DNA from: Paenibacillus thermotolerans
GTDB taxonomy: Bacteria > Bacillota > Bacilli > Paenibacillales > YIM-B00363
DNA: 64,000 nucleotides
Assembly: GCF_028745515.1 (NCBI RefSeq)
Contig: NZ_JAQZSG010000001.1
Span: 310,001-374,000 of the forward strand
Reading direction: 5' to 3'
Below the pieces are notes generated by a model. It was not told where the DNA came from, made no database searches, and worked only from the letters and a program-made list of their open reading frames with translations. The translations under genes were made by a program, and so were the position numbers. Positions within the stretch are counted from its first letter, which is position 1, and each line of letters starts with the position of its first letter. Of the stretch, positions 53,649 to 62,380 are shown piece after piece.

Positions 53649-53681
53649 AAATGGCGGACAATGGATCATTGTCCGCCATTT
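53649..53681 (-). terminator. Strong terminator before the EIICBA promoter
   Basis: A perfect 15-bp stem AAATGGCGGACAATG / CATTGTCCGCCATTT with loop GAT. On the minus strand TTTTTTTGCTT follows. It ends transcription of the repeat protein gene, which stops at 53700, only 12 bp before the -35 box of the next gene. Confidence 0.92.
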
Positions 53682-53699
53682 CACAACCGTTCGCTTCGA

Positions 53700-54272
53700 T
53701 TACACGTTCCGGAAGCTTGTGCTCATCATGCCCATACCTTGGGAACGGCCCATGGAAGGGTTCGTGCTGTCCGCGCGAAGATAATTGTCATGGCCCGACT
53801 GGTTGCCGACATAATTAGCGGTATGGTAGCTGCTCGGGTTTACTTGATGCTGCTGAAACCCGCCGCCAAATTGGCTTGCCGCAAAGCTCTGCGCAGGAAC
53901 AAACGAAGAGCGGAACGACGGTACGGCTTGACCGATGCCCATCCCCATCGAGCTCGGGCTTGTAGCATCAGCGCGCAAATGCTGATCATGACCTTGCTTG
54001 TTGCCCGCATAGCTCGCCGTGTGGTAGCTTTGCGCCGTTACTGCAGAGAACGAGCCCGGACGCGTGCTGTCGGCACGCAAGTAATTGTCGTGACCGGGTT
54101 GGTTGCCGGCATATCCTGCCGTGTGGTAGCTTTGAGCTTGCGGGTTGATCATGCTTTGCTGTTGGCCGCCGTAGTACGACTGAACGATGCCGGTCGGCTG
54201 GAACTGACGAGCCGAACCGCGGTACTGAGACTGAACCGGCTGTCCGAAAGAAGACTGAAACTGATTGAACAC
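53700..54272 (-). CDS. Gln/Ser/Gly-rich protein with three 25-residue repeats
   Basis: 190 residues. Three near-identical repeats lie at about 48-72, 82-106 and 148-172, with the consensus SYHTA.Y.GN..GHD.YLRAD. The start is GTG at 54272 because AGGAGG is 8 bases upstream; longer in-frame starts would lose it. The protein is low in charge, rich in Gln, Ser, Gly, Met and aromatic residues, has no signal peptide, no membrane span and no cysteine. This composition is seen in spore coat and surface-layer filler proteins, but I do not recognise the family. Its own strong terminator shows it is a single-gene unit. Confidence 0.85.
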   Translation of the reverse strand: MFNQFQSSFGQPVQSQYRGSARQFQPTGIVQSYYGGQQQSMINPQAQSYHTAGYAGNQPGHDNYLRADSTRPGSFSAVTAQSYHTASYAGNKQGHDQHLRADATSPSSMGMGIGQAVPSFRSSFVPAQSFAASQFGGGFQQHQVNPSSYHTANYVGNQSGHDNYLRADSTNPSMGRSQGMGMMSTSFRNV

Positions 54273-54390
54273 TCGTTTTTCCTCCTCGAAGGATAAGTTG
54301 TCTTCAAACGATGCCCCCATGGACAGGACAAAGATGAAGCCAAACTTATTTTGTCTAAGGAGAAAACAATTTATGAACCGATTCGGCGGG

Positions 54391-54828
54391 CTAGCCTTCC
54401 ACCTTCTGCCGATTCGGACGAAGCAGCGCATCGTCCACTTTAATGCAGCGGTCCATAATGACGTTAAGCCCGCCGCTAGCCGCAATGTCCGCCGTTTCTT
54501 CGTTATAGATTCCTTGCTGGAGCCACAGCGTCTTCGCTCCGATGCTTACCGCTTCCTTGGCGATTTCGGGCGTATGCTCCGGACGGCGAAATACGTTGAC
54601 GATATCTACCGGTTCGGGAATGTCCGAAAGCTTCGGATAGCATTTCTCCCCTAAGATGACGTCTCCCGTCGGGTTCACCGGAATGATCCGATACCCTTTG
54701 GCCTGCATTGCTTTAGCTACCATGTGGGACGTTTTTTCCGGATTTTCCGACAGCCCGACGACTGCGATGTTTCCGGCATTTTCAAGAATTTCCTTGATTT
54801 GCTCATTGGACGGATGCCGATACGCCAT
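54391..54828 (-). CDS. CoA-binding protein (YccU-like)
   Basis: 145 residues forming a Rossmann CoA-binding domain: GNIAVVGLSENPEKTSHMVA, YRIIPVNPTGDVILGEKCYP and DIVNVFRRPEHTP, ending NVIMDRCIKVDDALL. The family resembles the N-terminal domain of succinyl-CoA synthetase alpha; its cellular role is not settled. The GGAGG lies about 10 bases before the ATG. It follows aroA by 18 bp on the same strand and precedes the repeat protein by 118 bp. Confidence 0.88.
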   Translation of the reverse strand: MAYRHPSNEQIKEILENAGNIAVVGLSENPEKTSHMVAKAMQAKGYRIIPVNPTGDVILGEKCYPKLSDIPEPVDIVNVFRRPEHTPEIAKEAVSIGAKTLWLQQGIYNEETADIAASGGLNVIMDRCIKVDDALLRPNRQKVEG

Positions 54829-54846
54829 GCTTCTCAGTCCTCCTTA

Positions 54847-56139
54847 TTACGACTCGAGGGATACGTCCGCGCCCAGCGCGCGCAAATGATCGAAAAATTG
54901 CGGATACGATTTGGCCACATGATGCGCGTCGCGAATAATTAAACCTTCTTCCGAACGCAAGCCTGCCACCGATAATGCCATGATGACACGGTGGTCGAAG
55001 TGAGCGTCGATCACGGCGCCGCCGCGGATGCCCTCCGGCTTGCCGTGTACGATGATTTCGCTGCGTCTCTCCTCCACGTCGGCTCCGGCTTTGCGAAGCT
55101 CCGTAACAAAATCGGTGATTCTGTCGCATTCTTTATATCGTAAGTTTTCCACGTTGTAGAATCTTGATGTGCCTTCGGCAAAAACCGAGGCGGCCACACA
55201 TGCGAGCACGGCGTCCGTAAACTCGTCGCCGTCGAATTCGCCAGCCGTAAGCCGGCCGTTGCCTTGTACGCGAACGACCCCGCCTTCATGCGTCAGCGGC
55301 GTCCCCATCGCCTTCAGCACGTCAACCGCTTTGCGTTCTCCTTGCTTGCTATGCTCAAGAAGCCGGTGCACCGTAACATCGGAGTCGGTAACGGCGGCCG
55401 CCGCGAGAATAGCCGCGGAGCCCGGATAATCCCCTTGTACAATATATTCGCGGCTTTGGTAAGCTTGCTTGCCCGGAATGCGATATTTCATCAAATCGGC
55501 GCTTGCCTCAACGACAATCCCCGCATCCTGAAGCACCTCAAGCGTCTGTCCTACCACGATTTTCGATTTCAAATCGTTAAGCACGGTAATTTCGCTGTCT
55601 TCTTCCAGCATCGGCGTCAAAAACAACAGCGAGCTTAAAAATTGCGACGATACGCTGCCCGACACCTCGATGTTTCCGCCGCGCGTCGTCCCGCCGTATA
55701 CCGTGATCGGCAGCTTGCCGTCCCGGTGCTCGATCCGCACGTTCATAGACTGCAGTGCCGTGATTAAATCGTCGTGCGGCCGTTTGCCTAAAGAATCCGG
55801 GTACGCATTGACGAACGTCACTTTCGGCAGCAGCGCGGCGATCGACAGCAGGAAGCGAAGCACCGCTCCGGCATTGCCGACATTCAGCTCGCCCGGATTG
55901 TTCGGGTGCTTCCCGAACCCCGTAACGTGCATCGTGTCCCCGTCTTCCTCCAGTACCGCCCCCAAATCTTGGATGCAGCGCCGCAAAGCGTCGCTGTCTT
56001 CGCTATGGGCGGGGAAGCGAATCGTGCTCATCCCTTCCGCCAATGCGGAAACGAGCATGTAACGGGTTGTATAGTTTTTGGAGGATAAGGCTTGAATTTC
56101 ACCCTTCAGTGATTTCGTCGGTTTAATAATGGCATCCAT
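54847..56139 (-). CDS. aroA: 3-phosphoshikimate 1-carboxyvinyltransferase (EPSP synthase)
   Basis: 430 residues. It joins PEP to shikimate 3-phosphate in aromatic synthesis. Inside-out barrel motifs: KPTKSLKGEIQALSSKNYTTR, NVGNAGAVLRFLLS (class II-like pattern, not LGNAGTAMRPL), DYPGSAAILAAA and DHRVIMALSVAG. This pattern suggests a class II enzyme, commonly glyphosate-tolerant, though I have not tested that. The start at 56139 follows GAGGAG at 11 bases. aroK is 1.2 kb away. Confidence 0.9.
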   Translation of the reverse strand: MDAIIKPTKSLKGEIQALSSKNYTTRYMLVSALAEGMSTIRFPAHSEDSDALRRCIQDLGAVLEEDGDTMHVTGFGKHPNNPGELNVGNAGAVLRFLLSIAALLPKVTFVNAYPDSLGKRPHDDLITALQSMNVRIEHRDGKLPITVYGGTTRGGNIEVSGSVSSQFLSSLLFLTPMLEEDSEITVLNDLKSKIVVGQTLEVLQDAGIVVEASADLMKYRIPGKQAYQSREYIVQGDYPGSAAILAAAAVTDSDVTVHRLLEHSKQGERKAVDVLKAMGTPLTHEGGVVRVQGNGRLTAGEFDGDEFTDAVLACVAASVFAEGTSRFYNVENLRYKECDRITDFVTELRKAGADVEERRSEIIVHGKPEGIRGGAVIDAHFDHRVIMALSVAGLRSEEGLIIRDAHHVAKSYPQFFDHLRALGADVSLES

Positions 56140-56170
56140 TGACTCGAATACTCCTCTCATGTGCGTAACG

Positions 56171-56560
56171 TTATGTAGAAACGCCGCCGGTTCCGATCAC
56201 CCAGCCTGCCGCTGCGAAAGCCGCGGAAGCGAATAATGTGACGGCGACGTAAACCATCGATTTGATGCGCCGCTCCGGCGCTTCGTAAAGCTGTGCCGCT
56301 TCCACCGCGAACGTCGAGAACGTGGTAAAGCCTCCTAAAACACCGGTTCCGAGCCCAAGCGCAACGATGCCGGCATCGCGCGCAGCCAACCATCCGAGCG
56401 CCAAGGAACCGGCACAATTGATCAACAGCGTCGGAATCGGACTGCGGAGAAGCTTCTTCCCATAGCGGATCGCAAGCCACCGCAGCACAGCGCCAAGGGC
56501 TCCGCCGCAGGCGACGACAACCGGAGCCAATACGTTTGCGTGTATCCCGCCAAGTATCAT
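56171..56560 (-). CDS. crcB: CrcB/Fluc fluoride channel subunit (second copy)
   Basis: 129 residues with four membrane spans. The fluoride channel motif LINCAGSLALGWLAA and the GVLGGFTTFSTF phenylalanine-rich segment are present. Fluc channels are dual-topology dimers; tandem copies usually form a heterodimer. It overlaps the first crcB by 4 bp, with AAGGAGC before its ATG. Confidence 0.93.
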   Translation of the reverse strand: MILGGIHANVLAPVVVACGGALGAVLRWLAIRYGKKLLRSPIPTLLINCAGSLALGWLAARDAGIVALGLGTGVLGGFTTFSTFAVEAAQLYEAPERRIKSMVYVAVTLFASAAFAAAGWVIGTGGVST

Positions 56561-56937
56561 ACCCGCTGCTCCTTCGATCTTTGTTTGTAGAAGCGCAGGC
56601 CGGAATACGCCGCTGCGGGGCCGAGAAGAGCGCTCGCCAGCACGTAAACGGCCGCCGATCCCCACTGCTCGGAGCGAATCAGCGTCCAAGTCTCCACGCC
56701 GAACGCCGACATCGTGGTAAAGGCGCCGATCAACCCGGTCCCGATCCCCTGCGCGGCCCAAGCGGGCCACCGCTTCGCAACGCTTCTGCCTGTAACCCAG
56801 CCGAGCGCAAAGGAGCCTGCAATGTTGCACAGCAGCGTGCCTGACGGGAAACCCGAGCCTGTGCCGATCAGAAGTCCGATCCCCCATCTTGCGGCGGACC
56901 CTAGAGCTCCGAATACGGCTACGGCTAACCAAACCAT
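56557..56937 (-). CDS. crcB: CrcB/Fluc fluoride channel subunit (first copy)
   Basis: 126 residues, four spans, with LCNIAGSFALGWVTG and GLIGAFTTMSAFGVET. It is the upstream member of the tandem pair. Ahead of it I see only a ribosome binding site (CAGGAGGGG) and no fluoride riboswitch. Together the two export fluoride across the cell membrane. Confidence 0.93.
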   Translation of the reverse strand: MVWLAVAVFGALGSAARWGIGLLIGTGSGFPSGTLLCNIAGSFALGWVTGRSVAKRWPAWAAQGIGTGLIGAFTTMSAFGVETWTLIRSEQWGSAAVYVLASALLGPAAAYSGLRFYKQRSKEQRV

Positions 56938-57033
56938 ACAGCCCCTCCTGTGTTTGACAACGGCCGAATCGACGGCGTAAGATGATTGTTAGTCTAAAAG
57001 CCAAATAAAGCCGTAAACGAAAGGACGATGCCA

Positions 57034-57336
57034 ATGAGCGATTTGCGCGCCATTTCACCATCCGAATTGAAAGCAAGATTGGACCGCGGCGACACGCCGT
57101 GCATCATTGACGTTCGGGAAGACGAAGAGGTCGCTGCCGGCATGATTCCCGGAGCGAAGCATATCGCCCTCGGCGAGCTGCCGGGACGCTGCCAAGAAAT
57201 CCCGAAGGATTGCGAGGTCATCCTCGTTTGCCGCAGCGGAAACCGGAGCGGCAAAGCGTACGCCTATCTCGAATCGCTCGGATACCGCAATACGGTCAAT
57301 ATGACCGGCGGGATGACGGCCTGGTCTCAATTATAA
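57034..57336 (+). CDS. Single-domain rhodanese
   Basis: 100 residues. The active-site loop is VCRSGNRSGKA with the catalytic cysteine. It moves sulfur from a donor such as thiosulfate to an acceptor; the partner is unknown. The ATG at 57034 has AAAGGA at 8 bases; the ATG at 57028 is too close. It overlaps aroK by 6 bp at the convergent stops and is divergent from crcB. Confidence 0.9.
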   Translation: MSDLRAISPSELKARLDRGDTPCIIDVREDEEVAAGMIPGAKHIALGELPGRCQEIPKDCEVILVCRSGNRSGKAYAYLESLGYRNTVNMTGGMTAWSQL

Positions 57337-57864
57337 GCGCGGCAATTTGAAATGCGCGATAATTTTGTCTACGGTTTGCCGAATATTCGCCTCCGACGTG
57401 TCGATCGCCAGATCGGCAAAGTCGTAGGCGTTTTTTCTATCTTCCAGCAGCCTTCTTACGTTGGCTTCTCTGTCGCCCGCAAGCAGCGGCCGTTCGGTGT
57501 CCTTGCGTAACCGCGCGATAATCGTCTCCGCCGGCGCCTTAAGCGCGACGATATATGCGCCGGCGTTCAGCAGTCTTCTGTTCTCCTCGCGGAGCACGGC
57601 TCCGCCGCCTGTCGATATAATTTGCCGCTTGCCCATCATGATTTCGCGAATGGCCGACGTTTCCGCTTCCCGGAAATACGGCTCGCCGTCTTGGGCGAAT
57701 ATGTCGGCAATCGAACGGTTCTCTTTCCCCTTTATCGTTTCGTCGGTATCGACGAACGTCCATCGCAGCCGCTCCGCGAGGGCCTGTCCGACGGTCGTCT
57801 TCCCGGTCCCCATAAATCCGATTAAGGCGATGTTCGTCTTGTCCTGAAGCGTTATGTTTCGCAA
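57331..57864 (-). CDS. aroK: Shikimate kinase
   Basis: 177 residues. P-loop GFMGTGKTTVGQALA, acceptor-site FREAETSAIRE with DTDE (DxD), STGGGAVLRE for shikimate, and the lid TERPLLAG. It catalyses the fifth step of the chorismate pathway and supplies AroA. Its stop overlaps the convergent rhodanese gene by 6 bp. Confidence 0.95.
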   Translation of the reverse strand: MRNITLQDKTNIALIGFMGTGKTTVGQALAERLRWTFVDTDETIKGKENRSIADIFAQDGEPYFREAETSAIREIMMGKRQIISTGGGAVLREENRRLLNAGAYIVALKAPAETIIARLRKDTERPLLAGDREANVRRLLEDRKNAYDFADLAIDTSEANIRQTVDKIIAHFKLPRL

Positions 57865-57931
57865 CGTTGCTCCCCTGCCAGCCTTTTCTCCCCATCATAA
57901 CATAGACGCAAGAGCGCGAACAATGAAAAAA

Positions 57932-57949
57932 GGCTCCCGCGCGGGAGCC
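57932..57949 (-). terminator. Terminator of gndA
   Basis: GGCTCCCGC and GCGGGAGCC form an uninterrupted palindrome; on the minus strand TTTTTTCATTG follows. It is 12 bp after the gndA stop. Confidence 0.85.
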
Positions 57950-57961
57950 GTTAAAGCCGAA

Positions 57962-59371
57962 TTAATCGATCCAATTGAAATGGAAGGTGCCTTCTTTATC
58001 GATCCGCTCAAACGTATGCGCTCCGAAGTAGTCGCGCTGCGCTTGAAGCAGGTTCGCCGGAAGACGTTCCGCACGATAAGAGTCGTAGTAAGCCAGCGCC
58101 GACGAGAAGGCAGGCACCGGAATGCCGCGCTGCACGGCGACGGAAACGACGCTGCGCCAAGCGTCCTGATAATTTTCGACCGCGTTCTTGAAATAATCGT
58201 CAAGCAGCAGGTTCGATAGCTCCGGGTTACGCTTGTACGCATCGGTAATGTTTTGCAGAAACCGGGCGCGAATGATGCAGCCGCCGCGGAAAATTTTCGC
58301 GATTTCGCCGTACTGCAAATTCCACCCGAAATGCTCGGAAGCGGCGCGCATTTGCGCGAAGCCTTGCGCATAAGAACATATCTTGCTTGCGTACAACGCT
58401 CTGCGGACTTGCTCGACAAACTCGGCCGCGCCGATATCGAGCGGCTTCTCCGCCGGGCCGCCGAGCACTTTGCTCGCCTTCACCCGCTCTTCCTTCATGG
58501 AAGAAATAAAGCGCGAGAATACCGATTCCGTAATGATGGACAGCGGCACCCCCAGATCCAAGGCGCTTGCGCTCGTCCATTTGCCCGTACCCTTCTGTCC
58601 GGCCGTATCCTTGATCAAATCGACCATCGGCTTGCCCGTATCCGGATCGAGCTTGGTGAAAATATCCGCGGTAATTTCAATCAAATAGCTGTCGAGCTCG
58701 CCTTTGTTCCAATCCGCGAAAATTTCATGGAGCTGATACGCATTCAGCCCGAGCACGTCCCGAAGCAGCTGGTACGCTTCGCAGATGAGCTGCATATCGC
58801 CGTACTCGATGCCGTTGTGCACCATCTTTACATAATGGCCCGCACCGCCCGGGCCGATGTATGTACAGCACGGCTCGTCCCCTACATGGGCGGAAATCGC
58901 TTCGAAGATCGGACCGACCAAATCGTACGCTTCCTTCGGTCCGCCCGGCATAATGGCCGGCCCCTTCAATGCGCCTTCCTCGCCGCCCGATACGCCGGTG
59001 CCGATAAAGCGGAGCCCCTTCTCCGACAGCTCCTTCTCCCTTCGCTGCGTGTCCGGAAAATATGCGTTGCCGCCGTCGATAATGACGTCGCCCTTGTCCA
59101 AATGCGGGACAAGCTGCTCAATCGTCTTATCCGTAGGTTCGCCCGCTTTGACCATAATCATGATTTTGCGGGGGGTTTCCAATGATTGCACAAATTCCTC
59201 AACGCTGTATGTCGCTTTCAAATTTTTTCCCTTGGCTTCTTCCTCCAGCTCTCTCGTCTTTTCCGGCGAACGGTTGTACACCGCGACGGAAAAACCCTTG
59301 CTCTCCATGTTAAGGGCCAGGTTTTTGCCCATTACCGCAAGGCCTACGACCCCGATCTGCTGTTTCGTCAT
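57962..59371 (-). CDS. gndA: 6-phosphogluconate dehydrogenase (decarboxylating)
   Basis: 469 residues. It oxidises 6-phosphogluconate to ribulose 5-phosphate, making NADPH. The coenzyme loop is [19 protein letters not shown]; the substrate motif [19 protein letters not shown] and [13 protein letters not shown] are complete; C-terminal [16 protein letters not shown]. The ATG at 59371 fits the family start; upstream in-frame codons are extra. Length typical. Confidence 0.96.
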   Translation of the reverse strand: MTKQQIGVVGLAVMGKNLALNMESKGFSVAVYNRSPEKTRELEEEAKGKNLKATYSVEEFVQSLETPRKIMIMVKAGEPTDKTIEQLVPHLDKGDVIIDGGNAYFPDTQRREKELSEKGLRFIGTGVSGGEEGALKGPAIMPGGPKEAYDLVGPIFEAISAHVGDEPCCTYIGPGGAGHYVKMVHNGIEYGDMQLICEAYQLLRDVLGLNAYQLHEIFADWNKGELDSYLIEITADIFTKLDPDTGKPMVDLIKDTAGQKGTGKWTSASALDLGVPLSIITESVFSRFISSMKEERVKASKVLGGPAEKPLDIGAAEFVEQVRRALYASKICSYAQGFAQMRAASEHFGWNLQYGEIAKIFRGGCIIRARFLQNITDAYKRNPELSNLLLDDYFKNAVENYQDAWRSVVSVAVQRGIPVPAFSSALAYYDSYRAERLPANLLQAQRDYFGAHTFERIDKEGTFHFNWID

Positions 59372-59475
59372 TAGGATCATCCTTTGTACCAATAATATGT
59401 ATCGCACAAAACGCTCTTCCCCTATATTACACGAATGAAGCGCAACTTCCAACATACGGTACCGTGCAAAAAGAA

Positions 59476-59510
59476 AACGCCGTTCCGCTCATCGTGAGAG
59501 AAACAGCGTC
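59476..59510 (-). terminator. Terminator of the 198-residue unknown gene
   Basis: Arms GACGCTGTTTCTCTCA and TGAGCGGAACGGCGTT pair with a few mismatches around CGA; on the minus strand TTCTTTTTGC follows. Confidence 0.6.
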
Positions 59511-59552
59511 TGCTATGCATAATGAAAACATGCTATAGGGATCATGCGGCAC

Positions 59553-60149
59553 TCAAGCCTCCAGCAAAAGCATTTCTTTACGCAATGCTTCCAGTCTTGC
59601 CTTCGTTTCGGAAATCAGCGGCTCGTCGCCTTCCGCCAATGCATCCGAAAGCGTCGCCAGCTCATAATCGATTTCAAGACGCAGTACCGGAATACGCTCC
59701 TCCGCCCGTTTCGACCGGTATGCCTTTGCAATATCCTCCAATGTGACGGCTCGCTCGCGTTGGAACACCACTTTATGCTCCACCCCCGATATTTCCACCA
59801 TTCGAATGATTTCGCCGAACATAATATTTTCGATGACGATTTGGCGTTCGCGGAACCTTTTCACTACCGCGTGCCCGCGTGTGGCCCCGATCATACGCTC
59901 CATGATTTCCACCAGCTTCTCATCCCGGAACGAATAGTTGCCTACCATCTTAAAGCGGTCTCCGATGCGTTGAAACTTCAGCTTCACCAGCCTGCGCGCC
60001 GAGCGGATCGAAACGATGAAATACGATTCGTTCTCGCTCCAATACAATGAATAGCCTTCCTGGATCAATGATTTGATAAAGTTGTGGATTGTCCGGCGAT
60101 CAAATCGTAAATCTAAGTTGCAGTATTCGACTTCATAGCTTTTGTTCAC
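59553..60149 (-). CDS. Conserved protein of unknown function
   Basis: 198 residues. The start is GTG at 60149 behind GGGAGGG at 6 bases. The first half is a beta-rich domain (NLDLRFDRRTIHNFIKSLIQ, SLYWSENESYFIVSIRSARR, KMVGNYSFRDEKLVEIMERM), the second is helical and ends in ETKARLEALRKEMLLLEA. No membrane span, cysteine pair or catalytic motif is seen. Codon use is like its neighbours. I do not recognise the family. Confidence 0.7.
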   Translation of the reverse strand: MNKSYEVEYCNLDLRFDRRTIHNFIKSLIQEGYSLYWSENESYFIVSIRSARRLVKLKFQRIGDRFKMVGNYSFRDEKLVEIMERMIGATRGHAVVKRFRERQIVIENIMFGEIIRMVEISGVEHKVVFQRERAVTLEDIAKAYRSKRAEERIPVLRLEIDYELATLSDALAEGDEPLISETKARLEALRKEMLLLEA

Positions 60150-60263
60150 GGCAATCCCTCCCAAGCTGCGGCGTGATAAAGAGACGAAATATTCTAAAAA
60201 TTCATCTTTACCTTATAGTATACTGATGTATATGATTGCGCAACTTGGTTTAAGGACCTATTT

Positions 60264-61316
60264 TTATCCGCTTACCGTCTCTTGTTCCGGTTTGAGCACA
60301 GCCGAGCCGAGGCCGATCGTCACCGCCGCGAACAGCATGAGAATGAGCAGCGGCCAAGCGATGTCGGAAAGCGTCCCCCCGCCGGCAAGGGCAATGAATC
60401 CGTCCATCGCCCATTTCTGAGGGACGATATTGGAAAGCCGCTGCATGACCTCCGGCATAAACTCCGCCGGCCAAAAGCAGCCTCCCAGCATGCAGCTCGG
60501 GGTGATGACCAGCGAATTGATGATGCCGATTTGATGCCGATGTCTCGCAACGCCTGCGATGGCGGTCGACATGCCGACGGCCGCAAACAAGAAGCAGACT
60601 AAGATCAGCAGCTGAAGCCCAAGCGAATGTGTGAACGCCACGCCGAAAATGACGATGTTCATTAGGGTGACGATCCCGATTTGGCCGAGACCGATGGCAA
60701 GCATCCCTAGAAATAACCCGAGCGATATTTCGATCGGCCGTACGGGAGCCGTATACATTCTGGAAAGCGTACGACCGCTGCGGTCTTCTAAAATCGTCGC
60801 TACCGAGCCGCTGGTCAGCAAAAGGATGAACATGAGAAGCAAGCCCAGCGCGTTGGGAACGATCCCGTTTCCCTTCGGTCTTTCTTTCACGGTAACGGCC
60901 GGCTGAACGGTTCCCGCATTCTCGGGTTCGGCCAGTCGGCGGCTGATTCCGTCGACCGTGATTTGAACCGCCGCCGTGTCGGCGCCCGCTCTCCACTCCC
61001 TGTATTGCAGGCTTCCGTCCTCGCGCACGATAACGCCCGAGTTCGTCAAGCCGTCCACAAAAACAGTCGTAAGCGCATCTTCATCCGCCGCCGGGACGAC
61101 GTCGAACTGCCGCTCCAGCACGGAAAGCACGGCTTTGCCGGCAGCGCCCCCCTCCAAGTCGACAAAGCCGACGGTCGGCGCCGCTTTATCGAAGGAGCCC
61201 AGCGCTTGAATCGCAAAAGAAACCACGATGGACGGAACGAGCAGAAAGAAAAATATATTTTTGCGTTTCGAGGTGATTCTTCGAATCATCGTTACCGCAA
61301 TCCATATCGAGTTCAT
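60264..61316 (-). CDS. ABC-2 type transporter permease (second subunit)
   Basis: 350 residues. N-terminal span ASKRKNIFFFLLVPSIVVSFA-like, then a large outer domain (about 50-150) with VGFVDLEGGAAGKAVLSVLE, then five spans including ALGLLLMFILLLTSGSVATIL and FWPAEFMPEVMQ, the ABC2_membrane_3 layout. ATG at 61316 follows GAGGAGG. It overlaps the preceding permease gene by 4 bp. Together with the ATPase it forms an exporter of unknown substrate. Confidence 0.88.
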   Translation of the reverse strand: MNSIWIAVTMIRRITSKRKNIFFFLLVPSIVVSFAIQALGSFDKAAPTVGFVDLEGGAAGKAVLSVLERQFDVVPAADEDALTTVFVDGLTNSGVIVREDGSLQYREWRAGADTAAVQITVDGISRRLAEPENAGTVQPAVTVKERPKGNGIVPNALGLLLMFILLLTSGSVATILEDRSGRTLSRMYTAPVRPIEISLGLFLGMLAIGLGQIGIVTLMNIVIFGVAFTHSLGLQLLILVCFLFAAVGMSTAIAGVARHRHQIGIINSLVITPSCMLGGCFWPAEFMPEVMQRLSNIVPQKWAMDGFIALAGGGTLSDIAWPLLILMLFAAVTIGLGSAVLKPEQETVSG

Positions 61317-62365
61317 AAATATTTCGTCCTCCTCGAGAATAAGATGGACAAGGCAAAGAGCGCGGCCGCATAAGCGCCCAACCAAGCGATATGTTGAATG
61401 ACGGCGTCATACGGACTGTCGATCATTAAACGCAGGAAGCTGCGTGTCGACCAATACGACAAAGTAAACCGGCCGACCGCCGCCATTTCCTCGCCGATTC
61501 CTTGCGTGAACCCTCCCGATAAAAGCGTCATCGTAATGACCAGCGTTTGGAACACGGCGGTAACGACCTTCGCGCTGCGGAAAAATTCGGCGGCAAGCAG
61601 CCCTAAGCTCATCGAAGCGATAACGGTCAAAACGGAGGCAACCGCCAGCAGTCCGAGCCGATCGCCCCAGTATACGCCGTAAACCCAGTGCGTGAATGCG
61701 ATGATAAAGGCTGTTTGAATGCAGGCAATCGTCCCGTGCGCGAGCATTTTGCCGGCAATGATCGAGCCGAATGGCACCGGCGCAGCCGCCAGACGCTCCA
61801 GCGTATTCCTCTCTCTCTCCCCGGCCAAGCCGCTTGCGGCGACCATTCCGGAATATAACAGAAACATGACGAGCATCGCGGAAGCGTAATATTGCATCGC
61901 AGTGAACGTTTTTACCGTTTCGGTCCGGATCGGTACACCAGTCTGCTCCGATTGCCTAAGCCCCGTCTCCTCCGCCGCGCTTCGCAGCATGCTCTCGATT
62001 ACGATATTTTTCATCCGGTCGTTACCGGGGAAAAGCTCCCACACCGGCGTATCGCCGTCCTTAACGACCAATCCGAAATCGAAATTGCCGCCGGCCGTCT
62101 CCGCCTCCACCTGTTCTTCTCGCTCAAACCATTCGATCTCGGCAGTGGGGAGGGTTTTCTCCAGCATCGTTTGAACGCCGCTCCCGGCGGAGACGTAGGC
62201 GGCCACGCGCGGCGCAAACGTTTCCGCGCCCGGATTGAACATTTGGGATAACGCCGAGCCCAGTATGAATATGATAAGCAGCGGAGAAGCGAAATAGAGC
62301 ACGAACGTAGTGCGGCTGCGCGCCATTCGCACCATTTCCCCGCGAAAAATCGTCCAAAGATTCAT
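61313..62365 (-). CDS. ABC-2 type transporter permease (first subunit)
   Basis: 350 residues with the same layout: N-terminal span TTFVLYFASPLLIIFILGSA, a large extracytosolic region, then spans such as YASAMLVMFLLYSGMVAASGL and VLTVIASMSLGLLAAEFF. It lies 15 bp after the ATPase gene and overlaps the second permease. Confidence 0.88.
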   Translation of the reverse strand: MNLWTIFRGEMVRMARSRTTFVLYFASPLLIIFILGSALSQMFNPGAETFAPRVAAYVSAGSGVQTMLEKTLPTAEIEWFEREEQVEAETAGGNFDFGLVVKDGDTPVWELFPGNDRMKNIVIESMLRSAAEETGLRQSEQTGVPIRTETVKTFTAMQYYASAMLVMFLLYSGMVAASGLAGERERNTLERLAAAPVPFGSIIAGKMLAHGTIACIQTAFIIAFTHWVYGVYWGDRLGLLAVASVLTVIASMSLGLLAAEFFRSAKVVTAVFQTLVITMTLLSGGFTQGIGEEMAAVGRFTLSYWSTRSFLRLMIDSPYDAVIQHIAWLGAYAAALFALSILFSRRTKYL

Positions 62366-62380
62366 AACGCGACCCCCTTA

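Noticed and set aside
54273-54485. Upstream extension of the repeat protein to about 261 residues
   Set aside because: The AGGAGG before the GTG at 54272 sets the start; the extended part is basic, unlike the rest, and overlaps the CoA-binding gene.
56938-57033. Fluoride riboswitch before crcB
   Set aside because: The 96-bp gap between crcB and the rhodanese gene lacks the conserved GGGCGATGG-type core; only the two ribosome sites are visible.
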